Assembly (NCBI GenBank): GCA_963520375.1
Contig: CAUQQF010000020.1
Location: forward strand, 1-33,208
Reading direction: 5' to 3'
Source: JABCPE02 sp963520375
GTDB lineage: Bacteria > Bacteroidota > Bacteroidia > Flavobacteriales > Weeksellaceae
DNA: 33,208 nucleotides
The translations under genes and the position numbers were made by a program. Under the pieces are notes generated by a model that was given only the letters and a program-made list of their open reading frames with translations, did no database searches and was not told the DNA's origin. How positions within the stretch are numbered: the first letter of the stretch is position 1; each line of letters opens with the position of its first letter. Below are positions 14,861 through 23,968 of this stretch, one piece after another.

Positions 14861-16102
14861 TTATTTAACTAAACCAATATCTTCTCTGTGATATGCATAG
14901 TCAAAATTGATAGCATCAGCATCTTCATAAACCTTTTGCCTAGCCTCTTCGTAAGTGTCGCCAGTGGCAACGAGGTTCAGCACTCTTCCTCCGTCTGTTA
15001 CGATTCTGCTTCCTTGGTATGTAGCTCCAGCAAAGAAAACTTCACTGTTTTTAACTTTATCTATTCCTTTGATTTCCAGTCCTTTTTCGAAATCACGAGG
15101 ATACCCGCCAGAAGCTAACACAAGACAAACCGATTTTTTATCTGAAAATTTTAGTTCAATATCTTTTCCATCGATACAATCATTGATAGCATCCAAAAGA
15201 TTGTTTTCTAAAAGTGGTATAATTGCCTGAGTTTCAGGGTCGCCCAGACGCATGTTGTATTCTAATAGGTAGCATTCGTTATTAGAAACCAAAAGCCCAA
15301 AGAAAATAAATCCTTTGAATTTCAGCATGTTATCGTGAATTCCTTTGATGGTAGGATTCATAATATTTTGAACGAAATCTTCCATGTGTGCAGCTGTGAA
15401 CTCTGGATTTGGAGCAACTGTTCCCATTCCGCCTGTATTAGGACCTTTGTCGCCATTTCCTAATTTTTTATAATCTTTCACAGCGATGCAAGGGAAGAAT
15501 TTTTCTCCATTAGAGAAAGCAATTACAGAAGCTTCAAAACCTCTCAAGAATTCCTCTACAATGATTCTGATTCCTGCATCTCCATGGATTTTTCTAATCA
15601 TGAAATCGTGAATGGTAGTTTCTGCTTCAGCTAAATCTTTACATATCACCACACCTTTTCCACTTGCCAGACCGCTCGCTTTTATCACTAATGGGAAAGC
15701 TTGAGTTTTCACATAAGCAACCGCATCATTGTAAGAATCAAAAATCTTTGCTTTAGCAGTTCTGATGCCGTAGTCCTGCATGAATTTCTTGGAATAAGCC
15801 TTACTGCCTTCTAGTAAAGCAGCCGCTTTTTTAGCTCCAAAAATTCTCAATCCTTCTTTGTTAAACTCATCCACGATGCCCTCCACCAGCGGAGCTTCTG
15901 GCCCTACGATAGTAAGTTCTATATCTTCTTTTTTAGCAAACTTCACTAGGTCTGCTATTTCCGTTTCGTAAACTGTTTTTCCTAATTTCTCTGTAGAGGC
16001 GTTTCCTTTTGCAAAGTAGAATTGGGTAATTCTTGGGTCATTTTTTAGTTTCCATGCGATGGCAGATTCCCTTCCACCATTTCCGATTATCAATACTTTC
16101 AT
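14861..16102 (-). CDS. purD: phosphoribosylamine-glycine ligase (GAR synthetase)
   Basis: A 413-aa ATP-grasp enzyme making glycinamide ribonucleotide, the second step of de novo purine synthesis. Seen: N-terminal MKVLIIGNGGRESAIAWKL, the ATP-grasp core with VIKASGLASGKGVVI and EEFLRGFEASVIAF, the family-typical GDKGPNTGGMGTVAP, and the metal-binding LEYNMRLGDPETQ. It is complete. The leader contains a TATTTTTG-like -7 box (plus-strand CAAAAATA, 16139-16146) and an AT-rich inverted repeat (16152-16176), both weak. It is the first gene of the purD-guaA operon and diverges from the CoA-transferase gene across 214 nt. Confidence 0.97.
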   Translation of the reverse strand: MKVLIIGNGGRESAIAWKLKNDPRITQFYFAKGNASTEKLGKTVYETEIADLVKFAKKEDIELTIVGPEAPLVEGIVDEFNKEGLRIFGAKKAAALLEGSKAYSKKFMQDYGIRTAKAKIFDSYNDAVAYVKTQAFPLVIKASGLASGKGVVICKDLAEAETTIHDFMIRKIHGDAGIRIIVEEFLRGFEASVIAFSNGEKFFPCIAVKDYKKLGNGDKGPNTGGMGTVAPNPEFTAAHMEDFVQNIMNPTIKGIHDNMLKFKGFIFFGLLVSNNECYLLEYNMRLGDPETQAIIPLLENNLLDAINDCIDGKDIELKFSDKKSVCLVLASGGYPRDFEKGLEIKGIDKVKNSEVFFAGATYQGSRIVTDGGRVLNLVATGDTYEEARQKVYEDADAINFDYAYHREDIGLVK

Positions 16103-16241
16103 AATTTGAAAATGTTATAATTAAAATATATAGTTCTACAAAAATAAGCAAATTATTCTTAGAATAAAAGAATAATAAACTAAATTTTATCATGAAAATA
16201 AATGGCTAAAAATAGGGATATTTTCTAAGCGAAAAAATTTT

Positions 16242-16249
16242 TATATTTG
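16242..16249 (+). promoter_or_regulatory. putative -7 box of the CoA-transferase gene
   Basis: TATATTTG matches TAnnTTTG and is followed by GC. The leader to ATG 16317 would be about 60 nt. No TTTG occurs 19-21 nt upstream. Confidence 0.35.
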
Positions 16250-16316
16250 CCGAAAATTTTAAGTAAGTATAATTTGATAAAAAATCATTTTGTCACAAAA
16301 ACATTAGAAAAATAAT

Positions 16317-17594
16317 ATGTATTGTTCAGCAGAAGAAGCGCTGTCATTGATAAAGAGCAATGATAGGATTTTTTTACAAGGAAGTGCTTGTACGCCTAAT
16401 TATTTAGTAAGTGAGTTAGCAAAACGAGCAAATGAATTAAAAAATGTAGAAGTTACCTGTATCACGATACAAGGCGATGTAGAAATCACAAAACCAGAAT
16501 ACGAAGATAGTTTCCGTTTTAATGTGATGTTCGTCTCTACGGCTGTTAGAGAGAATGTAAACAGCGGAAGAGGAAGTTTTATTCCTATTTTCTTAGGAGA
16601 TATTCCAGATTTGTTTAGAAACAATAGAATGCCGCTAGATGTAGCGATTATCCAAGTTTCTCCACCAGATGAGCACGGATATTGTACGCTTGGGCTTTCT
16701 GTGGATGTAACCAGAGCAGCAGTAGATACAGCGAAATATGTAATCGCTCAGGTAAACCCTAAAATGCCGAGAACTCACGGAGACAGCGTAATCCACATGA
16801 GCCAGATTGACAAAATGGTATGGCATGAAACAGAACTGCTTACAGTAGATTACGGCGCGAAGATAGAAGAGGAAGAATTGCAGATTGGTAGAAATATTGC
16901 TGAAATCATCGAAGACCGTTCTGTATTACAAATGGGAATTGGGACTATTCCAGATGCAGTTTTGAAGTGTCTTAATAATCATAAAGATTTGGGAATTCAT
17001 ACAGAAATGCTCAGCGACGGAGTAGTAGATTTGATAAAATCTGGTGTGGTGAATAACAAGTATAAAACTACGCACCCGCATAAATCTGTAACGAGCTTTG
17101 CTTTTGGGACAAAGAAATTATATGATTTCGTGAATGATAACCCAGCTTTTGCGTTCCTTGATGTGGATTATACCAATGACCCTCGCGTTATCCGTAGAAA
17201 CCCTAAAGCAGTGTCTATCAATAGTGCGATAGAATTAGACCTTACAGGGCAGGCTTGTTCGGATAGTATAGGTTCTTACCAATACAGCGGTATCGGCGGG
17301 CAGGTGGATTTCATGAGAGGAGCAGCGCTGAGCGATGGTGGAAAACCTATCTTGGCGATTACTGCCAGAACTAAAAAAGGCGTGCCGAGAATCGTTCCTT
17401 TCCTAAAAGAAGGAGCAGGAGTGGTTACTACCAGAGGGCACATGCACTATGTAGCTACAGAATATGGTGTAGTGGATCTGCATGGGAAAAACTTCCAGCA
17501 GAGAGCAAAAGCGCTTATTTCCATAGCTCACCCAGATGACAGAGAGATGCTGGAAAGAGCAGCTTTTGAGAGATTTAAAAATTTGAAATTCTAA
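16317..17594 (+). CDS. acetyl-CoA hydrolase/transferase family protein
   Basis: A 425-aa class I CoA-transferase-family protein made of two Rossmann-like halves. Family landmarks: GSACTPNYLVSELA near the N-terminus, VSPPDEHGYCTLG (residues about 119-131), LGIHTEMLSDG with the catalytic glutamate at Glu230, and the C-terminal glycine-rich GIGGQVDFMRGA and HYVATEYGVVDLHGK. The family includes acetyl-CoA hydrolases, succinyl-CoA:acetate CoA-transferases and 4-hydroxybutyrate CoA-transferases. The HTEMLSDG sequence resembles the 4-hydroxybutyrate/acetate transferase branch, but the acyl donor and acceptor cannot be fixed from this alone. It stands as a single gene between purD (divergent) and a nitroreductase gene, with a terminator at 17621-17656. 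Confidence 0.92.
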   Translation: MYCSAEEALSLIKSNDRIFLQGSACTPNYLVSELAKRANELKNVEVTCITIQGDVEITKPEYEDSFRFNVMFVSTAVRENVNSGRGSFIPIFLGDIPDLFRNNRMPLDVAIIQVSPPDEHGYCTLGLSVDVTRAAVDTAKYVIAQVNPKMPRTHGDSVIHMSQIDKMVWHETELLTVDYGAKIEEEELQIGRNIAEIIEDRSVLQMGIGTIPDAVLKCLNNHKDLGIHTEMLSDGVVDLIKSGVVNNKYKTTHPHKSVTSFAFGTKKLYDFVNDNPAFAFLDVDYTNDPRVIRRNPKAVSINSAIELDLTGQACSDSIGSYQYSGIGGQVDFMRGAALSDGGKPILAITARTKKGVPRIVPFLKEGAGVVTTRGHMHYVATEYGVVDLHGKNFQQRAKALISIAHPDDREMLERAAFERFKNLKF

Positions 17595-17620
17595 AATTAA
17601 GATAGAATATGTTTCATTTG

Positions 17621-17656
17621 TTCCCTTTCGGAGTTTTCTGGAAGGGAATTTTTTTT
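17621..17656 (+). terminator. rho-independent terminator after the CoA-transferase gene
   Basis: TTCCCTTTC (17621-17629) pairs with GGAAGGGAA (17640-17648) with one wobble, followed directly by a run of eight T. It is a classical terminator shape. Confidence 0.8.
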
Positions 17657-17686
17657 GATGATTATGAAAAATTTATTCAGTTTTTT

Positions 17687-17694
17687 TATCTTTG
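17687..17694 (+). promoter_or_regulatory. putative -7 box of the nitroreductase gene
   Basis: TATCTTTG fits the Bacteroidetes -7 element and lies 15 nt before ATG 17710. No properly spaced TTTG was found upstream. Confidence 0.4.
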
Positions 17695-17709
17695 ACAAAA
17701 AAATTAACA

Positions 17710-18435
17710 ATGAATTTAGAACAAATTCTCAATTATAGACGCTCTGTGCGATACTATAGCGACACAAAAAGGATAGATACAGAAAAGGTGGCTCATTGTC
17801 TGAAATTGGCGCAGCTGGCGCCCACAAGTTCCAATATGCAGCTCTATGAAATGTACCATATCACGGACAAAGATATGCTCAAAAAATTGGCTTCTGCGTG
17901 TTTGGATCAGAGTTCAGCAGATACAGCGCAGGAGATGGTGGTTTTCGTGACTCGGCAGGATTTGCATCGTAAGCGTGAAAAAGAAATGCTGCGTTTAGAA
18001 ATAGAAAATGTCAAGAGAACCAGCCCAGTGGAAAAACAAGAAAAACGCATAAAAAAGTGGGGAATGTATTACGAAAAACTACTTCCAATTATTTATTCTC
18101 GTTTTTTTGGAATTTTAGGAATAGCCCGAAAAATAACAGCACTGGGAATTGGACTTTTTCGCCCTATGATGAGGCAGGTTTCGGAGGCGGATATGCGCAT
18201 AGTGGTGCATAAGAGCTGTGGGCTGGTAGCTCAGACTTTCATGCTGGCAATGGCGGAGCAGGGCTATGACACTTGCCCATTAGAAGGATTTGATAGTTTA
18301 AGAGTGAAAAAACTGCTCAAACTGCCCTATGGTGCAGAAATCAATATGGTCGTAACCTGTGGAATCCGCGAAGAAAAGGGCGTTTGGGGAGATAGAACCA
18401 GACTTCCTTTTGAAGAAGTGTATAGAAAAATATAA
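17710..18435 (+). CDS. nitroreductase family protein
   Basis: A 241-aa flavoprotein of the nitroreductase (FMN, NAD(P)H) superfamily. The N-terminal ILNYRRSVRYYSDTKRI carries the FMN-phosphate-binding RRSVR, followed by LAQLAPTSSNMQLYEMY (flavin contact) and, near the C-terminus, GYDTCPLEGFDSLRVKKLL and MVVTCGIREEKG. The insert around residues 90-155 is longer than in the small nitroreductases. Such enzymes reduce nitroaromatics, quinones or unknown physiological substrates. The start is ATG 17710, as MNLEQILNYRRSVR is typical; the TTG at 17692 lies inside the -7-like box. It is a single gene, with dnaE starting 79 nt downstream. Confidence 0.9.
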   Translation: MNLEQILNYRRSVRYYSDTKRIDTEKVAHCLKLAQLAPTSSNMQLYEMYHITDKDMLKKLASACLDQSSADTAQEMVVFVTRQDLHRKREKEMLRLEIENVKRTSPVEKQEKRIKKWGMYYEKLLPIIYSRFFGILGIARKITALGIGLFRPMMRQVSEADMRIVVHKSCGLVAQTFMLAMAEQGYDTCPLEGFDSLRVKKLLKLPYGAEINMVVTCGIREEKGVWGDRTRLPFEEVYRKI

Positions 18436-18514
18436 GTCAAAATTATTTTGATTCAAAGTTGTATTTATACTAAAATTCTTTCTATTTTTTTTTACACCAA
18501 ATTTTTTTTACTGA

Positions 18515-21500
18515 ATGTATCTCATTTTTGACACCGAAACTACGGGATTACCTCAGAACTTTAATGCTCCTTTATCAGATTCTGACAACTGGCCTAGGAT
18601 GGTGCAGATTGCTTGGCAGCTGCATGATGAAAACGGCGAACTGATAGAGAATCAGGACTATATCATAAAGCCAGAGGGCTATGATATTCCCTTCAATGCG
18701 ACTAGAATTCACGGAATTTCCACTAAAATGGCGCAGGAACAGGGAAGGGATTTGCAGGAAGTTTTGGAGGAGTTCACCGAAGTGCTCAAGAAAACCAAAG
18801 TGGTGGCAGGGCACAATATAGATTTTGACTATAAAATCGTAGGTGCAGAGCTTTTCCGAAAAGGAATAGAGAACACATTAGAAAAAACGCCTTCCGCCGA
18901 TACTATGGAGCTGGGAACGGATTTCTGTCAGCTGAGCGGAGGGAAAAACGGAAGATACAAATCACCAAAATTAGAGGAACTTTACGAAAAACTCTACGGT
19001 AAAAAATTTGATGAAGCCCATAATGCTGCCGCCGATGTGAATGCTACGGCTCAGGTTTTCTTTGAGATGATGCGTATCGGCATTATCCCAGCGGAAAATC
19101 TTAAAATTTCCCAAGAGCAGCTGGAAGCCTACCAAAATCTTCACCCTAATCCCATCAAGCCTTTTGCAATCGTTATCAGACGGCAGGTAGAGGATTTTAA
19201 CAAGAAGAAAAAAACGGTAGATTTTGGGGATACAGATGAGGTGGAAATTGGGGATTACTTTAATTTCCATAATCATAGTATTTTTTCATCTTTACAATCG
19301 ACCACTTCCATAGAAGATTTGATAAATAGAGCCAAATCTGATAATTTCCCAGCTGTGGGAATGGTGGATTTTGGGAATATGATGGGGGCTTTTAAGTTTA
19401 TTTCCGAAGTGGAAAATTATAATTCCAAGGTTAAAAAAGCCCATCAAGAATACATTGACCAAAAACAAAAAGCCGAGGAAGAAGGTGTAGAATTTTCTGA
19501 AAAAGAGCCGCAGCAGAAAACGATAATTCCTGTTTTGGGGTGTGAATTTTATATCTCGGACAGACCTGAGCAGAAGCAGTTTACCAAAGATGACCCAGAC
19601 AGAAGGACAAATATGGTGTTGCTGGCGAAGAATTTTACAGGTTATAAAAACTTGGCAAAACTCTCAAGTATAGGTTTTGTGAAAGGATTTTATTTCGGTG
19701 TTCCGCGGATTTCCAGACAAATGATTTCGCAGTATAAAGAGGGGCTTATCGCGGTTACTTCTGGGATTTCTGGGGATATTCCAGATGCGATTTTGAATTT
19801 TGGGGAGCAGAAAGGGGAAGAACTTTTCAAATGGTGGAAAGAGGAATTTGGTGCTGATTTTTATGTGCAGATTCAGAATCATGGTCTGTACGAAGAGGAG
19901 CATGTGAACCAGACTTTGCTCCAATTTGCAGAAAAATATGATGTCAAAATCTTAGCGCAAAACGAAACTTTTTATACAGAAAAATCCGATGCTGATATTC
20001 AGGATATCGTAAGCTGTATAAAAGATGGAGAAAAACTCTCAACACCCATTGGTAGGGGTTTTGGGAAGAGGAGAGGACTGGCTTCGCAGGAGTTTTATAT
20101 AAAAAATACGGAAGAAATCAAGCAGGCTTTTCGCCAGTATCCAGATGCATTTGAGGCATATACGGAGCTGTTGCAGAAATTTGAGCCTTATACCTTGAAG
20201 CGAGATGTTTTGCTGCCTGAATTTGATATTCCACAGGAGTTTCAGCACGAAGATGACTTGAAAGACGGCGGAAAACGCGGAGAAAATGCCTATCTACGGC
20301 ATTTGACCTATGAAGGAGCAAAGAGAAAATACGGAGAAATCACAGATGAAATCGCAGAGCGTTTGGATTTTGAACTGGAAGTAATCGCTAAAACGGGTTA
20401 CCCAGGGTATTTCCTTATCGTTCAGGATTTTTGTAATGAAGCCAAAAATATGGGTGTTTCTGTGGGGCCTGGGCGTGGTTCTGCGGCAGGTTCTGCGGTG
20501 GCATACTGCATCGGAATTACCAATGTAGACCCTATAAAATATGACCTCCTTTTTGAGCGTTTTCTGAATCCAGAGCGTATTTCCATGCCCGATATTGATA
20601 TAGATTTTGATGATGAGGGAAGGGACAGAATCATCAAATGGGTAATTGATAAATATGGGCAAAGTAATGTGGCTCAGATTATTACCTATTCTGTTTTGGG
20701 TGGAAAATCTGCGATAAAGGACGCAGGAAGAGTATTGGATGTGCCGATTTTTGAAACGAATAACATTGCAAAACTCGTTCCGTCTGTGCCAGGGATGAAC
20801 ATCGCAAAAGCCCTTTCGAAATACGATAAATTAAAGGATGAGGACAAAGTTTTGGTAGATGAGATGAAGGCTATCTTGGAGAACCCGAAAGACAGCCGCT
20901 ATCGTGTTTTGGATTCTGCAAGGAAAATGGAAGGCTGTATCAGAAACACGGGAATTCACGCCTGTGGGGTGATTATCACACCTGAGGATATTTCCAATCT
21001 TGTACCTATTTCCATTGCGGCGAAAGATGCCGATATTTTGGTCTCTCAGTTTGATAACTCGGTGGCGGAGAGTGCAGGACTGCTGAAAATGGACTTCCTC
21101 GGTTTGAGGACTTTGACCATTATCAAAGATGCTTTAAAACTCATTAAACAAAGATATAATATTGACATAAATCCAGATGAAATCCCACTGGATGATGCGA
21201 AGACTTATCAGCTCTTTAAGGAAGGAAGGACAGTTGGGATTTTCCAATATGAAAGTGCTGGAATGCAGAAATATATGAGGGATCTGAAACCAACGGTTTT
21301 CGCTGACCTTATCGCGATGAACGCGCTGTACAGACCAGGGCCGATAAAATACATCCCGAACTTTATCAACAGAAAGCACGGCGTAGAAGAAATAGTCTAT
21401 GACCTCCCAGAAACAGAGGAATATTTGAAAGAAACTTACGGAATTACCGTTTATCAGGAGCAGGTGATGCTTTTGTCACAGAAATTGGCCAACTTTACCA

Positions 21501-23149
21501 AAGGTGAAGCCGATACCCTGCGTAAAGCCATGGGTAAAAAGCAGAGGAATGTCTTGGATAAAATGTATCCGAAATTCATAGAAGGAGGAAAGGCGAATAA
21601 TCTGGATGAAACGAAATTACAGAAAATCTGGAAGGACTGGGAGGCGTTCGCAGAATATGCTTTTAACAAGTCGCACTCCACATGTTACGCCCTGATAGCC
21701 TATCATACGGCTTACCTAAAAGCCAACTACCCAGCCGAATATATGGCGAGTGTGATGAGTAATAACATCAACAACACTGCCCAAATCACCATGTTTATGG
21801 AAGACTGTAAGTCTATGGGCGTGGATGTTCTGGGGCCGGATGTGAATGAAAGCCAATACAAATTCTCGGTGAACGAGAAAGGGCAGATTCGTTTCGGACT
21901 TGGGGCGATAAAGGGAATAGGCGAGGGGCCGAGCGAAGCCATAGATCAGGAAAGACAAAAGGGCAAATTCAAGGATGTTTTTGATTTTTTTGAGCGGGTT
22001 TCTTCATCACAGGTAAATAAGCGAGTGGTGGAAGGGCTGGTAATGGCAGGGGCTTTTGATGAGCTGGACACTTACCACAGAGCCCAGTATTTAGAGCCAG
22101 ACAGCTCAGGAAAAACGGCTGTTGAAAAACTCCTCAGATACGGACAAAACTATAATGAAAGTAAGTCCTCTGTCGAAAATTCCCTCTTTGCGGATATGAT
22201 GGAAGAGGTTCAGATAGAGCGCTTTAAAATCGAGCCTCAGCCAGAATGGTCTAATATGTATAAACTTAATAAAGAAAAGGAGACTATCGGGTTTTATCTT
22301 TCTGCCCATCCGATAGATGAGTTTAAGTATCAATACAAGTTTATGCAAGGCTCTTTGAGTAAAAAAAGTATCTTGGAAAAAGAGAGAAAAAATGAGCCAG
22401 AAGAGCATTTGGATGTGGCGGAAAGTGGTATAGACGCAGATATTTTAGAGGATGAAAATATAGATTTCGGTATGGATGCCGAGTCAGAAGAAATGGTGGA
22501 AGAAACGACCAAAAAAATAGAGCCGAGAGGTTTTCATAACTTCCTGAATCTGGATGAGGTGGAAAATTATAAATCTACAATCATTGCGAATAATGTTCCA
22601 GAGACCAGTCTCAGCTGGAAAGACCGCCAAAATAATATGAATAAAGGCAAAGAATACACCGTGGCGGGAATGATTACGGAATATACCGTTCGGGATGGGA
22701 AGCGTGGCGGCGAAAAGGTGGCTTTTCTGACCTTGGAGGACTACGCAGGTTCATGCTCTTTCCGTCTGGGAGACAGGGATTATATGAGGCTGAAAGACAA
22801 GATAGCTCCACAAAGGTTTGTGATTTTAAAGATAAAATATTCCGTTTCGCAGGATGGAAGATGTTTCGTGAATGTGAATGATGTTTTGGAACTAAGGGAT
22901 GCATTTGATAAATTTGCAAAATCTTTGACCGTTGTAATGCCGGTTCAGGATTTGAAAAAAGAGGATATAGAGTTTTTCAGAAATAAAATACTTACCAACA
23001 AAGGCGAGCATAAACTTAGCTTTTATATCAAAAATCCTGAGGATAACAGCATCATAGAGCTGGTATCTATGCAGCATAAAATAAGAATTGATGATAATGT
23101 ATTGAAGATGATACACAAGGTCGGTAGATACGATGTGTTTTTGAACTAA
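18515..23149 (+). CDS. dnaE: DNA polymerase III alpha subunit with N-terminal 3'-5' exonuclease domain
   Basis: A 1544-aa replicative polymerase. Residues 1-190 are a DnaQ-like exonuclease: DTETTG (Asp6, Glu8), GHNIDFDYK (Asp103), and AHNAAADV (His169, Asp174), all intact. A PHP domain follows (FHNHS, His252 and His254), but the usual TDHGNM is VDFGNM, so metal binding there is probably impaired. The polymerase core has VGPGRGSAAGS (from 651) and PDIDIDFDDEG with catalytic Asp693 and Asp695. A helix-hairpin-helix region, an acidic linker (about 1290-1337) and an OB-fold (about 1380-1430, YTVAGMITEYTVRDGKRGGE) complete it. Fusion of proofreading and polymerase activities, known from flavobacterial DnaE, puts both on one chain. 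gldF starts 28 nt downstream, so they may share transcription. Confidence 0.97.
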   Translation: MYLIFDTETTGLPQNFNAPLSDSDNWPRMVQIAWQLHDENGELIENQDYIIKPEGYDIPFNATRIHGISTKMAQEQGRDLQEVLEEFTEVLKKTKVVAGHNIDFDYKIVGAELFRKGIENTLEKTPSADTMELGTDFCQLSGGKNGRYKSPKLEELYEKLYGKKFDEAHNAAADVNATAQVFFEMMRIGIIPAENLKISQEQLEAYQNLHPNPIKPFAIVIRRQVEDFNKKKKTVDFGDTDEVEIGDYFNFHNHSIFSSLQSTTSIEDLINRAKSDNFPAVGMVDFGNMMGAFKFISEVENYNSKVKKAHQEYIDQKQKAEEEGVEFSEKEPQQKTIIPVLGCEFYISDRPEQKQFTKDDPDRRTNMVLLAKNFTGYKNLAKLSSIGFVKGFYFGVPRISRQMISQYKEGLIAVTSGISGDIPDAILNFGEQKGEELFKWWKEEFGADFYVQIQNHGLYEEEHVNQTLLQFAEKYDVKILAQNETFYTEKSDADIQDIVSCIKDGEKLSTPIGRGFGKRRGLASQEFYIKNTEEIKQAFRQYPDAFEAYTELLQKFEPYTLKRDVLLPEFDIPQEFQHEDDLKDGGKRGENAYLRHLTYEGAKRKYGEITDEIAERLDFELEVIAKTGYPGYFLIVQDFCNEAKNMGVSVGPGRGSAAGSAVAYCIGITNVDPIKYDLLFERFLNPERISMPDIDIDFDDEGRDRIIKWVIDKYGQSNVAQIITYSVLGGKSAIKDAGRVLDVPIFETNNIAKLVPSVPGMNIAKALSKYDKLKDEDKVLVDEMKAILENPKDSRYRVLDSARKMEGCIRNTGIHACGVIITPEDISNLVPISIAAKDADILVSQFDNSVAESAGLLKMDFLGLRTLTIIKDALKLIKQRYNIDINPDEIPLDDAKTYQLFKEGRTVGIFQYESAGMQKYMRDLKPTVFADLIAMNALYRPGPIKYIPNFINRKHGVEEIVYDLPETEEYLKETYGITVYQEQVMLLSQKLANFTKGEADTLRKAMGKKQRNVLDKMYPKFIEGGKANNLDETKLQKIWKDWEAFAEYAFNKSHSTCYALIAYHTAYLKANYPAEYMASVMSNNINNTAQITMFMEDCKSMGVDVLGPDVNESQYKFSVNEKGQIRFGLGAIKGIGEGPSEAIDQERQKGKFKDVFDFFERVSSSQVNKRVVEGLVMAGAFDELDTYHRAQYLEPDSSGKTAVEKLLRYGQNYNESKSSVENSLFADMMEEVQIERFKIEPQPEWSNMYKLNKEKETIGFYLSAHPIDEFKYQYKFMQGSLSKKSILEKERKNEPEEHLDVAESGIDADILEDENIDFGMDAESEEMVEETTKKIEPRGFHNFLNLDEVENYKSTIIANNVPETSLSWKDRQNNMNKGKEYTVAGMITEYTVRDGKRGGEKVAFLTLEDYAGSCSFRLGDRDYMRLKDKIAPQRFVILKIKYSVSQDGRCFVNVNDVLELRDAFDKFAKSLTVVMPVQDLKKEDIEFFRNKILTNKGEHKLSFYIKNPEDNSIIELVSMQHKIRIDDNVLKMIHKVGRYDVFLN

Positions 23150-23177
23150 ATAAATTTTTGGATAAAATAAATATAAA

Positions 23178-23906
23178 ATGATAGCAGTTTTTAAAAAAGA
23201 ACTTTGGGCTTATTTTGGGAATTGGAGTGCGTGGGTTATCATCGCATCTTTCAGCCTTTTAGGAAGCTTGTTCTTGTTTTTCTTTGAGAATAATTTTAAC
23301 TTTTTTGATATAGGTGCGGCTTCTATGCAGACTTATTTTGTGCTGGTTCCGTGGCTTTTTATGTTCATCATTCCTGCGCTTAGCATGAAAACTCTGGCAG
23401 AAGAGCAGCAGTCAGGAACGCTTGGTTGGCTTTTTTCTCAACCCTTGAAATTGACAGAGATTATCGGTGGTAAATTCCTGTCTGTGTGGTTGATAGGCGT
23501 TTTGTGCTTGTTGCCTTCCATCGTGTATTTTAATACGATTTCTACACTCAGCATTCCAGAAGGAAATATAGATTTCGGGATGACTTTGGGTGGATATGCA
23601 GGATTGTTGCTGCTTATAGGAGCATTCACAGCGGTTGGGATTTTGGCATCAGCCTTATCATCTAACCAAGTGATGGCATACCTGATAGGCGTTTTTTTAT
23701 GTTTCTTCATGTTTTTTGGAATAGAGCAGTTGGCTTCGTATAAATTGCTGGGTGGTGGAGATTATATCCTTCAGAATCTTGGTTTTTATTATCATTATAT
23801 CGCCTTTACGAGAGGTTTGATAGACACTAAAGATGTGTTTTATTTCGGATTGATAATATTTTTAGGGCTAAAAGCAGCCATACTTTTTGTTGAAAGAAAA
23901 AAATAA
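23178..23906 (+). CDS. gldF: gliding motility-associated ABC transporter permease GldF
   Basis: A 242-aa ABC-2-type membrane protein with about six hydrophobic helices. It opens MIAVFKKELWAYFGNWSAWV and contains TLAEEQQSGTLGWLFSQPLK, the conserved element of this permease family that lies before the second transmembrane pair. It precedes gldG by 62 nt, the arrangement known in Flavobacteriia. In Flavobacterium johnsoniae GldF and GldG act with the ATPase GldA and are needed for gliding; many non-gliding relatives keep the genes, so motility is not implied. gldA is not in this window. It follows dnaE closely. Confidence 0.92.
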   Translation: MIAVFKKELWAYFGNWSAWVIIASFSLLGSLFLFFFENNFNFFDIGAASMQTYFVLVPWLFMFIIPALSMKTLAEEQQSGTLGWLFSQPLKLTEIIGGKFLSVWLIGVLCLLPSIVYFNTISTLSIPEGNIDFGMTLGGYAGLLLLIGAFTAVGILASALSSNQVMAYLIGVFLCFFMFFGIEQLASYKLLGGGDYILQNLGFYYHYIAFTRGLIDTKDVFYFGLIIFLGLKAAILFVERKK

Positions 23907-23968
23907 AATATTCAAAATAAGAAGAAAGGAAAAGAAGTAGGGAATTTTGAAAAAATGTATAAAATAAT

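Noticed and set aside
16152..16176. An inverted repeat ATTATTCT...AGAATAAT between purD and the CoA-transferase gene
   Set aside because: It is made almost only of A and T, with no T tract or link to a promoter box, so chance is a sufficient explanation.
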